A DNA stretch of 16,042 nt, from positions 1-16,042 of the forward strand of contig CAJQOV010000076.1 in NCBI GenBank assembly GCA_905480065.1, given 5' to 3'. Shown here piece after piece: positions 7,501-14,683 of the stretch (within the stretch, counting starts at the first letter, position 1; the number at the start of each line of letters is the position of its first letter). This DNA is from an uncultured Gammaproteobacteria bacterium. Lineage in GTDB: Bacteria; Pseudomonadota; Gammaproteobacteria; UBA9214. The position numbers and the translations under genes are program-made. Under the pieces are notes generated by a model. It was not told the origin of the DNA. It ran no database searches and was given only the letters and a program-made list of their open reading frames with translations.

Positions 7501-9255
7501 ATGGTTTATACAATAAAATCATCAGCACTGCTGATCATCGGCATAATCATGCTGGCATGGGCAGGACTTAATAACTCAGGCACAATCGACGGCATGCAGT
7601 CCTACTTGCTGGCCAGCGACTACAAAGACCACGCCAAGGTCATGAAAAAATACGAAGCGCAATTGAAGGCGGCCACCGACAAGGCAGCCGTGGCAGGTGA
7701 ACCCGCGCCGGAAATGAAAATGCCTGCCTCTAAATTCGACCAATCCAAGGCAACCCAGTCCAAGATGTCGAATTTCTTTGGCGGCGCCTTCGTCCTGATC
7801 GGACTGTTCACGCTGGTATGGAAACCCAAGCCGGGCAATCTCGACTATTTTGTCTCGGTGGTGCCTGGAATCGCATACATCCTGCTCATTGCCTTTATAG
7901 TCAGATGGGGGCTTGATCCGATTTTCGGCAACTTGGGCAAGGCGGCAGAGGGTACCCTGGGCTGGAATTTCGCCAAGATATTCAACCTGAACTACGTAGT
8001 GTTAGGTATCGTGATCGGCATCATCGCTGTCAACGTGTTCAGGATACCGGCATGGGCTGCCAACGGTGTGCGTACCGCACGCTTCTTCCTCAAGACCGGC
8101 GTGATTCTGCTCGGTACCCTTTACAGCGCGGCTGAACTCGCGCAACTGGGTGGGCTTTCCGTGGTCATGATCGGCGCCTTCGTGCTGGGCTCGGTTGGCA
8201 TGGTGCTGTTCATGGGCAAGCGTATGGGGACGCCTAATTCCATGACGGCGGTGTTGTCGTCGGGCATGGGCGTGTGCGGTGTTTCCGCCACTGTGGCGGC
8301 GGCTCCGGTGGTTCAGGCCAAGGCCGAGGAGATCGCCTATACCATCGGTACCATCCTGATCTGGGGCGTGGGTTGCATGTTCGTGTTCCCCACCATCGGT
8401 CACCTGCTGAATATGGGTCCGGTGCAATTCGGCGCCTGGGCCGGCACGGGTATTTTGAATTCGGCGCAGGTCGCCGGAGCGGCCCTGGCATTCGATCCGC
8501 GTAGCATCGAAACGCTGAAGGTGGCGGAGATCTTCAATATCACCCGCGTGCTGTTCCTGCCTGTCATTGTGTTGTGGCTGGCTGCCTGGTATGTCAAGCA
8601 CGAAGAAGGCGCGCAAAAGGTCAATCTCACACAGGTTCTCGTCGCCAAGTTTCCGGTATTCGTGCTGGGCTTCATCGCGATGTTTGCCTTGAGCTCCACG
8701 GGTGTTTTTGCGCCAGCCGGGCACTACAAAGGCAAGTACTTCAGCAGTTCCGAGATCAAGGAAGACAAACTGCTCAAGAGCGACGAAACAAGTGCCCTGC
8801 AGGGTGAACTGGACCGTCTGCGCGGCGCGGAAGGTTCACAGGCATTAAGCAAGTACCTGACGGAAAATCACGTTACCCTCGGCAAGCGCAACGTGACATC
8901 GGATGATGTATACACCGCATTGACCGAGCTGGCCGCCAACAAGAAGATCATGACGCGCGAAGAGGATAGTGTCCTTGAATCCCTGGCCAAGATGGACGGT
9001 CTCGACGAGACGGCCAAGGAGGCCATCGGCACCGCGCACAAGGCTGCCTACCATACCTCCAAGTCCATCAAGGAGTATCGCAACTGGATCGCATGGTTAT
9101 TTGCCTTTGGCTTGATTGGATTGGGCATGCAGATCACCGGCAAGGCACTCAAGCAGGCAGGCGGCGCCCCATTGGTCATCGGTGGCGTGGTCGGCACGGC
9201 GAAGGCCATCGGTTCCCTGATCGTGGTGATGTTGTTCGTTAAAGAATTCATTTGA
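7501..9255 (+). CDS. Enlarged YeiH-family (UPF0324) transporter, putative sulfate exporter family
   Basis: A 584-residue inner-membrane protein of the YeiH/UPF0324 family (PF03601), annotated elsewhere as a putative sulfate exporter family; its true substrate is not established. The family core is clear: NGVRTARFFLKTGVILLGTLYS, the GMGVCGVSATVAAAP hairpin (Gly257 to Ala263), GTGILNSAQVAGAALAFD and FNITRVLFLPVIVLW. E. coli YeiH has 349 residues. The extra length here is an extended N-terminal part (a first helix at about 8-24, a charged roughly 60-residue soluble stretch, then another helix) and an insertion of about 120 mostly helical, charged residues (about 405-525) before the last two membrane segments. 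A strong ribosome site precedes ATG 7501. The 40-codon gene follows 13 nt after the stop. Confidence 0.9.
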   Translation: MVYTIKSSALLIIGIIMLAWAGLNNSGTIDGMQSYLLASDYKDHAKVMKKYEAQLKAATDKAAVAGEPAPEMKMPASKFDQSKATQSKMSNFFGGAFVLIGLFTLVWKPKPGNLDYFVSVVPGIAYILLIAFIVRWGLDPIFGNLGKAAEGTLGWNFAKIFNLNYVVLGIVIGIIAVNVFRIPAWAANGVRTARFFLKTGVILLGTLYSAAELAQLGGLSVVMIGAFVLGSVGMVLFMGKRMGTPNSMTAVLSSGMGVCGVSATVAAAPVVQAKAEEIAYTIGTILIWGVGCMFVFPTIGHLLNMGPVQFGAWAGTGILNSAQVAGAALAFDPRSIETLKVAEIFNITRVLFLPVIVLWLAAWYVKHEEGAQKVNLTQVLVAKFPVFVLGFIAMFALSSTGVFAPAGHYKGKYFSSSEIKEDKLLKSDETSALQGELDRLRGAEGSQALSKYLTENHVTLGKRNVTSDDVYTALTELAANKKIMTREEDSVLESLAKMDGLDETAKEAIGTAHKAAYHTSKSIKEYRNWIAWLFAFGLIGLGMQITGKALKQAGGAPLVIGGVVGTAKAIGSLIVVMLFVKEFI

Positions 9256-9268
9256 TAGGAGATAAATC

Positions 9269-9391
9269 ATGTCAGAACAAAAATTTGAACGTGGTACCAA
9301 CCTGTCGATCTTTGTCAGCGACCGCAGGGAAGACATCGCTGCGCTGATCTTTGCGTTCGCCATTGCATTCGGCGTACTGCTAACGTCCTAA
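9269..9391 (+). CDS. 40-residue single-helix membrane protein linked to the transporter
   Basis: A small gene: ATG 9269, TAA 9389-9391, 40 codons. The product starts MSEQKFERGTNLSIFVSDRR, a charged soluble N-terminus, and ends with one hydrophobic helix (about 23-40, DIAALIFAFAIAFGVLLTS), giving a tail-anchored membrane protein. It has a textbook AGGAG ribosome site 8 nt upstream, lies 13 nt after the transporter stop, and ends just before an intrinsic terminator, so transcription with the transporter is nearly certain. Codon use is ordinary. I do not recognise a family; by arrangement it resembles small accessory subunits such as KdpF or CydX, and a role in assembling or gating the transporter is inference. 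Confidence 0.8.
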   Translation: MSEQKFERGTNLSIFVSDRREDIAALIFAFAIAFGVLLTS

Positions 9392-9405
9392 GGTAGTTCT
9401 ACCAG

Positions 9406-9447
9406 GCGCGGGCACCTTGTAACAGCAGGGTGCCCGCGCGTTTTTTT
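9406..9447 (+). terminator. Intrinsic terminator after the transporter operon
   Basis: A perfect 11-bp GC-rich stem, gcgcgggcacc (9406-9416) and ggtgcccgcgc (9429-9439), with a 12-nt loop and then a run of seven T (9441-9447). This is a textbook rho-independent terminator, 14 nt after the 40-codon gene. The next gene starts only 11 nt after the T tract. Confidence 0.95.
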
Positions 9448-9457
9448 ACGCTTGAAT

Positions 9458-9928
9458 ATGAAAAATCTGAAATCGATATTGCTGGCGCATCACGGCACGG
9501 CCGGTGCCTTGCTGGCCGAGGCGCTGGCGCTGGAAACTGCTGTTGCCGGCCAGACGCAGATCGTGCATCTGCTGGTCGTGCCGGATTTTTGGGATGGCAT
9601 GCAAGGCGACGACTGGTTGAATAACGCATCGACCCGCGATGCCTTCGGCAGCTATGTCGAAGGCCTGCTTGAGGCAGACGTCAAGCAGCAGTTGCGCGCG
9701 CTGGAAGGTCGCTGTGCCGAACTTGGTTTTGCCTACAAGCCTGTGATGCGCCAGGGTGACCCAACGCAGTGCCTGCTGGAGACGGCTGTGCAGGAAGCTG
9801 TCTCGATGGTCGTTATCGGCCCGCCGCGGCCCAGGGGCGTGCCCGGCTATCGTTCGCGCATGGATATCGTAAAGCTTGCACGCGGCTTGCATGTGCCGTT
9901 GTTGATGGCGGCACGGGCATCTACATGA
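9458..9928 (+). CDS. Universal stress protein (UspA family), divergent
   Basis: A 156-residue cytosolic single-domain UspA-family protein. Family features are the N-terminal strand KSILLAHHGT, a helix (AGALLAEALALETAVA), strand QIVHLLVVP, the later helix and VVIGPP strand, and the closing HVPLLMAAR strand. The ATP-binding G-x2-G-x9-G-S/T signature is absent: the corresponding loop reads GPPRPRGVPGYRSRMD, so ATP binding is doubtful. ATG 9458 was chosen from the fold start; a TTG at 9452 in the same frame is less likely. No Shine-Dalgarno is visible because the terminator's T tract is immediately upstream, so initiation is unusual or depends on a promoter overlapping the terminator. The stop overlaps the next gene's start (ATGA). 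Confidence 0.85.
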   Translation: MKNLKSILLAHHGTAGALLAEALALETAVAGQTQIVHLLVVPDFWDGMQGDDWLNNASTRDAFGSYVEGLLEADVKQQLRALEGRCAELGFAYKPVMRQGDPTQCLLETAVQEAVSMVVIGPPRPRGVPGYRSRMDIVKLARGLHVPLLMAARAST

Positions 9929-10572
9929 TGACTGATGCAGCCGCGCAGCCCGACGAGGATGCTGCCTGGGTCAGCGTGGAGTTGCCGCTGTCGCAACATG
10001 ATGCCTATGCATTTATCCAGCAGACCGAGCTGCTTTTCAGGCTCAATCCTTACCTTGTAATAAATACATGGCAGGACGCCGCGCCCAGCAGGATCTATGC
10101 GGGCAAAAAGATCTATCTCGATGCATTGAATGAGATGAATGGCATGCAGCAGACGGTGAACATCAGCGTGAGTGATGTGCAGCCTCTGTCATCGCTCACA
10201 TTGAGCTACGACAGAGGCCTTAAACAGTCCACCGTTTTCAGTTTGGAAACCATTGACCAGGACACTTGTCGACTGACCGTGAAGGAGCGCTATCCGGCCG
10301 AGATCAGTGTGGCCGAGCGCGAGGCGCGACTGAACGAAGTGGACAAGTCGCTGGTGCCGTGGGGAGCGGCTATTCTTGGCTACATCAAACGCCGCAAGCG
10401 CTGGGGATGGCTGCCTTTATACAGCCGTTTACAGGATTCATTCTGGTTTGGTATGGTGCCGCGCCATCGGCGCATCGCACGGCTGCTGATCTGGATCACC
10501 GTGCTGGAATTCATCGTGTTCCTGTTTGTGTTCGTCATTTACTGGCTGGAACTGGCCCGCGGAAATATCTGA
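9925..10572 (+). CDS. SRPBCC/START-like protein with a C-terminal membrane helix
   Basis: 215 residues. The start is ATG 9925 or the adjacent ATG 9928; the first overlaps the Usp stop codon (ATGA), so translation is probably coupled. The soluble part reads as a single SRPBCC/START-like helix-grip domain: WVSVELPLSQHDAYAFIQ, PYLVINTW, then long paired strands (KKIYLDALNEM, TLSYDRGLKQS, TCRLTVKERYP). A basic region (IKRRKRWGW) precedes a hydrophobic segment at about 184-208, giving a C-terminal membrane anchor that leaves the domain in the cytosol. The fold family binds lipids or other hydrophobic ligands. I infer the fold only; no specific function can be named. Pairing with the Usp gene points to a joint stress-related role. 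Confidence 0.7.
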   Translation: MMTDAAAQPDEDAAWVSVELPLSQHDAYAFIQQTELLFRLNPYLVINTWQDAAPSRIYAGKKIYLDALNEMNGMQQTVNISVSDVQPLSSLTLSYDRGLKQSTVFSLETIDQDTCRLTVKERYPAEISVAEREARLNEVDKSLVPWGAAILGYIKRRKRWGWLPLYSRLQDSFWFGMVPRHRRIARLLIWITVLEFIVFLFVFVIYWLELARGNI

Positions 10573-10600
10573 AACGCGTTAAATGGCGTTCGCGTTAAAT

Positions 10601-10652
10601 GGTGTCAGAGCACATTTTCTACTTATATTAGAGCTAAATGTGCTCTGACACC
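10601..10652. repeat. 52-bp palindromic repeat, copy 3, between convergent genes
   Basis: Perfect 17-bp arms ggtgtcagagcacattt (10601-10617) and aaatgtgctctgacacc (10636-10652), identical to copy 1's inner palindrome apart from one or two loop bases. Two cgttaaat leader units precede it (10577-10590 and 10593-10606, the first slightly diverged). It sits 28 nt after the SRPBCC stop and 17 nt from the pyruvate kinase stop. Being palindromic and followed on the plus strand by a T-rich stretch, it could terminate transcription from both sides, though it looks like a mobile repeat first. Confidence 0.88.
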
Positions 10653-10668
10653 CTTTCTTTTGGGCCCA

Positions 10669-12123
10669 CTATTTTATGGTGATGACGCGGATCAGGTCGG
10701 TGCCACCTGCCGTCTGGTGGTGGCCGGCGGTTGAAACGATGATGTCCCCGATCTGCAGGTAGCCCAGTGATTTGCCTTGCTCAATGGCGAAATCGAGACG
10801 CGCACGGTCGGTCGCTTCCCCGTTATACAGGAAGGGGATGACGCCCCAGTTCATGGCGAGTTTGCGCACCACGCGGATGGACGAAGTAATGGTAAGGATC
10901 GGAATTTCCGGACGGTACTTGGAGATCAGGCGCGAGGTCAGGCCGGTTTCGGTCAGGCTGATGATGGCCACCGCCTTGAGGTGCGCAGACATGCTGACCG
11001 CAGCCTGACTGATGGCCTCGGTAACCACGTTTGAGGGCTGCGGCTTGATGCGCTGCAGGTAGCCAAAGTCGCTTAGCGAAGACTCTGCGCGCAGTGCGAT
11101 GGTGGCCATGGTGATGACGGACTCCACCGGATATTTGCCGACCGCGGTCTCACCTGACAACATGATGGCCGAGGTGCCATCCAGAATGGCATTGGCAACG
11201 TCGCTGGCCTCGGCGCGGGTCGGCTTCGGATTGCGCTCCATGCTGGCCAGCATTTGCGTGGCCGTGATGACGGGTTTGCCTTCGCTCACCGTGCTGCGGA
11301 TGATGTGTTTCTGGGTGGCTGGGACGTCGGCCAGTGGCAGTTCCACGCCCATGTCTCCGCGCGCCACCATGATGCCATCCGCGGCGCTGACGATCTCCTG
11401 CAGGTTGAGCACGCCTGCCTTGTTCTCGATCTTGGCGATAATCGGGATGTTCACCCCTTTCTCGACGAGGATCTCGCGCATCCGGTAGATATCTTCGGCG
11501 GACTGGATGAAGGAAGCAGCGATGTAATCGACATCGTTCTTGGCCGCGAAGCCGAGTTCGCGGACCACGTCCTCGCGGTTTTCCGGGCTGACGGCACTGA
11601 GCGCGAGCCGGGTCTCGGGGAGGTTTACGCTCTTGCTGTTGCCCAGCCAGCCGCCGTGCATGACCCGGCAGGTGATGACATTGCCGCTGACCGAGCTCAC
11701 TACCAGTTCGATGGCACCGTCATCCAGCAGGATGGGCGTGCCGGGACTGACTTCACCGGCCAGTTTTTTGTAGGTCACCGCGACGCCTTCGGCGTTACCG
11801 GTACGGCCTTCGGTATACAGATTGAAGCTGGCGTCCGGCAGCAACTCGGCGGAACCGCCATCCAGCAGGCCGGTGCGGATTTCAATGCCGCGCGTGTCGA
11901 TCATGATGGCGATATTGACCCCGACCTGCTCGGAGGCCTGGCGCAGCAGGGTGATCTGCTGTTTGTGGGCCTCGAGCGTGCCATGCGACAGATTCAGGCG
12001 CGCCACATTCATACCGGCGCGGATCATGGCAGTCAGTTTGTCCAGCGTGCTGCACGCCGGCCCGATCGTGGCAACGATCTTGGTCTTGCGCTGGTTGTTG
12101 GTGCCGGTGGCCGGATTCGTCAT
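10669..12123 (-). CDS. pyk: Pyruvate kinase
   Basis: A 484-residue pyruvate kinase, converting phosphoenolpyruvate and ADP to pyruvate and ATP in glycolysis. The barrel motifs are RLNLSHG (42-48), the K+/substrate loop DTRGIEIRT (76-84), the catalytic lysine loop IIAKIENKAG with Lys231 and Glu233, metal ligand Asp257 in ARGDMGVELP, and ITATQMLASM followed by NPKPTRAEASDVANAILDGT and MLSGETAVGKYP. The C-terminal domain (from about 355) is complete. Departures from consensus: DTKGPEIRT is DTRGIEIRT here (Lys to Arg78, Pro to Ile80) and NLPG is NLPE before TRLAL. Glu81 is retained, which in this family goes with K+ dependence. ATG 12123 has AGGAG 11 nt upstream. The gene is convergent with the Usp/SRPBCC genes and divergent from the YjdF-like gene. 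Confidence 0.95.
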   Translation of the reverse strand: MTNPATGTNNQRKTKIVATIGPACSTLDKLTAMIRAGMNVARLNLSHGTLEAHKQQITLLRQASEQVGVNIAIMIDTRGIEIRTGLLDGGSAELLPDASFNLYTEGRTGNAEGVAVTYKKLAGEVSPGTPILLDDGAIELVVSSVSGNVITCRVMHGGWLGNSKSVNLPETRLALSAVSPENREDVVRELGFAAKNDVDYIAASFIQSAEDIYRMREILVEKGVNIPIIAKIENKAGVLNLQEIVSAADGIMVARGDMGVELPLADVPATQKHIIRSTVSEGKPVITATQMLASMERNPKPTRAEASDVANAILDGTSAIMLSGETAVGKYPVESVITMATIALRAESSLSDFGYLQRIKPQPSNVVTEAISQAAVSMSAHLKAVAIISLTETGLTSRLISKYRPEIPILTITSSIRVVRKLAMNWGVIPFLYNGEATDRARLDFAIEQGKSLGYLQIGDIIVSTAGHHQTAGGTDLIRVITIK

Positions 12124-12545
12124 GCAGTGTCAACTCCTGGGTATGTCCGTATCATCATGGGCAGACCACGTTTAATTTGGTGGTATAAAAAAGGGTCAGA
12201 TCCGTGTTTGCCCTGATTTTAGCCGAAACCAGGAGCTGACCCCATCGTTTCGCAAAGTTTATTAGCGAATAAAGGGGTCGGTGTAAGTATTACCCGCCGC
12301 CGCGGGAATTAATGCTGACGAGCCGCTGGCCAGCTGCTGAATCAGGAGCTGTTCGATAACTTGCAAGACATGACGTGTCACCAGGATCGAAGATGGCTAT
12401 GAAGCTGTATTGCTGAATCGACTTGCATTACGGTACGAATACAGTCGCCGTGTCGGACCAGTGGTTCCGGCCCTTTTATTTGCGGACATGATGTATTGGC
12501 GATCGGTGCCACGTTGCGTAACATGTGGCTATTCCGGAGGTATCT
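12124..12545. other. Divergent intergenic region with repeat remnants
   Basis: 422 bp. It holds a GACCACGTTT half-motif (12163-12172) like the hairpin near hflK, an imperfect element bounded by GGGTCAG (12193-12199) and CTGACCC (12236-12242), and an AT palindrome TTTATT-AGCG-AATAAA (12258-12273) followed by aggggtcgg. These look like decayed members of the window's palindromic repeats. Promoters for both flanking genes should be here but cannot be assigned. Confidence 0.5.
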
Positions 12546-13151
12546 TTGACCAGCCAGGCGCATACACGGAACGGCCCCGTCCTGGTCATGGTGATCTGGC
12601 TACTGCTGCTGTGGCTGGTTACCGCGATCGAACCGTTCAACCGTCGCGACTGGTTTCTGGAGAACCTGCTGGTATTTTTCTACGGCGGACTGCTAACGGT
12701 CACCTGGCGGCGCTTCCGGTTTTCGGTGCTATCGTACCTGCTGTTCACTGTCTTCATGAGCCTGCACCTGGTCGGTGCGCACTATACCTATGCGGAAGTT
12801 CCGTTCGGGTTCTGGCTGCAGGATGTGCTGGACCTGGCACGGAATCACTACGACCGCCTCGTGCACTTTGCCTTCGGTCTGCTGATTGCGTACCCGTTGC
12901 GCGAGTGGCTGTTGCGCGTGACCGGTGTCAGGCGGGGCTGGTCGTATTTCATGACGGTTGCCCTGGTACTCGCGTTCAGCGGCTTTTATGAAGTCATGGA
13001 AGGCGTGGTGGCGATGATCGTCAGTCCCGAACTTGGCGCGGCTTACCTGGGTACCCAGGGAGACGAGTGGGACGCGCATCACGACATGTTCCTTGCCTTG
13101 AGCGGCGCAGTCACCGCCATGGTCGTCACCGCGACGGTGAGCAGAAGGTAA
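12546..13151 (+). CDS. YjdF/DUF2238-family inner-membrane protein
   Basis: A 201-residue polytopic membrane protein of the DUF2238 family, to which E. coli YjdF (209 residues) belongs. There are about five to six hydrophobic segments (VLVMVIWLLLLWLVTAIE, WFLENLLVFFYGGLLTV, FSVLSYLLFTVFMSLHLVGA, HFAFGLLIAYPL, YFMTVALVLAFSGFYEV, then the last). The conserved polar signature QGDEWDAHHDMFLAL near the C-terminus and the YDRLVHFAFGL helix match the family. Its function is unknown. The start is taken as TTG 12546, because a perfect GGAGG (12536-12540) lies 5 nt upstream; a GTG at 12525 is in frame but would bury that site. The gene appears monocistronic. Confidence 0.85.
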   Translation: MTSQAHTRNGPVLVMVIWLLLLWLVTAIEPFNRRDWFLENLLVFFYGGLLTVTWRRFRFSVLSYLLFTVFMSLHLVGAHYTYAEVPFGFWLQDVLDLARNHYDRLVHFAFGLLIAYPLREWLLRVTGVRRGWSYFMTVALVLAFSGFYEVMEGVVAMIVSPELGAAYLGTQGDEWDAHHDMFLALSGAVTAMVVTATVSRR

Positions 13152-13314
13152 CGCAACCCGCACAGTTCCCGGAAAATATATCCGGCCCTGCTGCAGGGGA
13201 GGGCGCTAGGTGCTGAGTGAGGCGATTGGTTTTCAGCGCGGAGCAGCCTCCGGCCGCCGCGGTCGGACCCCGGTGTTTGTTCCGGGAGGTAACGGGATCC
13301 GAGCGCGGTTTTTC

Positions 13315-14118
13315 CTAGAACAGCCCGGGCACTGCCGGCGCGTCAACCTTCTTGTATTTCCGGTAGCTGCTAAACAGCTGCTCATCGAGGCGTGCCGCAC
13401 TCACCTGCACAACTCGATAGCTTTCACCGGTGCTGAAATCGCGCAGGGCAACCGGTATCCCGGTTACGTTGGACTGCAGCAGCACGGCTTTGTTGCCGGC
13501 CTGACCCAGCAGACCACCCGCGCGGCTGGACAGGTCGCGCATCAAATCCAAGGCGTTATTCAGGGTGGAAAAATCCCCGGGCGAGATGGGTCCACCGGCA
13601 CGCTGCAACAGGCAGGCATCGCCTACCGGGCGGTTGCCTTGCACCAAACGATGATGCGTGCAGGTCAGGCCGGCGAATCGTTGCATGCCGCCATCTGCAA
13701 TCATCGTGGTCGGGTTGCCGGCCGCAGGCGCAGCCTTGCCTGCCATGAATTGCTCAAACATGGCACGCTGCTCTGCCGGCAGAACCTGCAGCCCGTCACG
13801 CAGGGTCTCCATATGCGGGGTAAGCGATTCACGCACCTTGTCCATCTTGTCCAGCTGTTCATGCAGTTGCGCTTCGCTCAGGGTCGAGTATTCACCCTTG
13901 CTGGTATCGACATAGGCGAGTGAATGGTCGCGGGTATCGATCACGGCAAATCCCTGTAAGCCCGGCGACTCGATACGACACCGGCCCGCATTGACATAAA
14001 CCAGCGACTCCACGCCCTTGTCGTCCGCGATGCGCAGGGTAACGTCTCCCGCAGCCGGCATGGCGACGATACCGGCCAGTACCGGCAGACACTTCCACAA
14101 CAATCTGATTACTTGCAT
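13315..14118 (-). CDS. Unrecognised exported protein, 267 residues
   Basis: It begins with a clear Sec signal (LLWKCLPVLAGIVAMPAAGD, cleavage about residue 24), so the mature protein is periplasmic. The mature part opens with beta-rich sequence (DVTLRIADDKGVESLVYVN, with Cys47) and has a helical, charged middle (about 80-125, EQLDKMDKVRESLTPHMETL). It then continues with two cysteines at 153 and 169 (LTCTHHRLV, GDACLLQ) that could pair. I do not recognise a family; a loose similarity in layout to DUF4412-type periplasmic proteins is a weak impression. CAGGGG 7 nt upstream supports ATG 14118. A CRP-type site lies about 200 bp upstream. Confidence 0.8.
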   Translation of the reverse strand: MQVIRLLWKCLPVLAGIVAMPAAGDVTLRIADDKGVESLVYVNAGRCRIESPGLQGFAVIDTRDHSLAYVDTSKGEYSTLSEAQLHEQLDKMDKVRESLTPHMETLRDGLQVLPAEQRAMFEQFMAGKAAPAAGNPTTMIADGGMQRFAGLTCTHHRLVQGNRPVGDACLLQRAGGPISPGDFSTLNNALDLMRDLSSRAGGLLGQAGNKAVLLQSNVTGIPVALRDFSTGESYRVVQVSAARLDEQLFSSYRKYKKVDAPAVPGLF

Positions 14119-14322
14119 GCTAAAACCCCTGCAAATGATTTTCGACAGCCTGCATGGTACTCGTCAATGGCGAACCGGCGCCACCTAAATGACCCATCCC
14201 CATAAACCGGATCAGGCTCGAGCCTAAACTGCATATCAGCGGTAAAGAATCTGCCCTGGTACCGGCTACGCGCTTCAAATGTCGTCGATTGCCAACACTC
14301 GCGCGTAACAATTCCATAAGGT

Positions 14323-14338
14323 TGTGATTTCGGTCACA
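14323..14338. promoter_or_regulatory. CRP/Vfr-type binding site
   Basis: TGTGATTTCGGTCACA is the perfect TGTGA-N6-TCACA core recognised by cAMP-receptor-type regulators. It is about 205 bp upstream of the exported-protein start and about 420 bp upstream of the lipoprotein start, so it probably acts on the minus-strand gene. The call rests on the motif alone. Confidence 0.6.
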
Positions 14339-14623
14339 TCGTAGGCGTCCCTAATTTGCGACACCTGAAGCTGATGGCAATAACCGTGTTTTTCCAGCGC
14401 TGCCGTAAGCGATAAATGCGCCCTGGATAGTACAAAAGGGATTTCTCACATACCGCAATACATGCAATTGCAGGATTCTCTCGCATTGCGTGATATAGCA
14501 GTTACTACCCTGTGCAGGTCAGAAAATGTGACGGCGGTAGAATTTCTGTGCATTCCTGTTCTTCATAAAACCACTTGTATCACAGTATTTGCGGCTGGTT
14601 CCGGTGATGATTATCTCGGAATC

Positions 14624-14683
14624 GGGCAAGTCGTCTGGCGCAACGCATACTGGTTGGCGCGGTCCTTGCAGGCAGTCTTGCCC
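14624..14683 (+). other. Possible structured leader upstream of the lipoprotein gene
   Basis: The outer stem is gggcaag (14624-14630) with cttgccc (14677-14683). Within it is an inner stem gcgcaac (14638-14644) with gttggcgc (14653-14660), which has one bulge. It ends 75 nt before the lipoprotein ATG. It matches no riboswitch class I recognise and could be chance. Confidence 0.25.

Noticed and set aside
8002..8724. 240-codon minus-strand frame opposite the transporter
   Set aside because: The composition (very high His, Arg, Asp) is typical of an antisense shadow, and the transporter frame is well supported.
11254..12216. 320-codon plus-strand open frame opposite pyruvate kinase
   Set aside because: It mirrors the pyk reading frame in GC-rich DNA, and its sequence is His/Asp/Gly-rich without recognisable structure.
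13165..13205. Small hairpins (ccgga/tccgg and ccctg/caggg) after the YjdF-like gene
   Set aside because: Five-base stems without a T tract are too weak to call a terminator.
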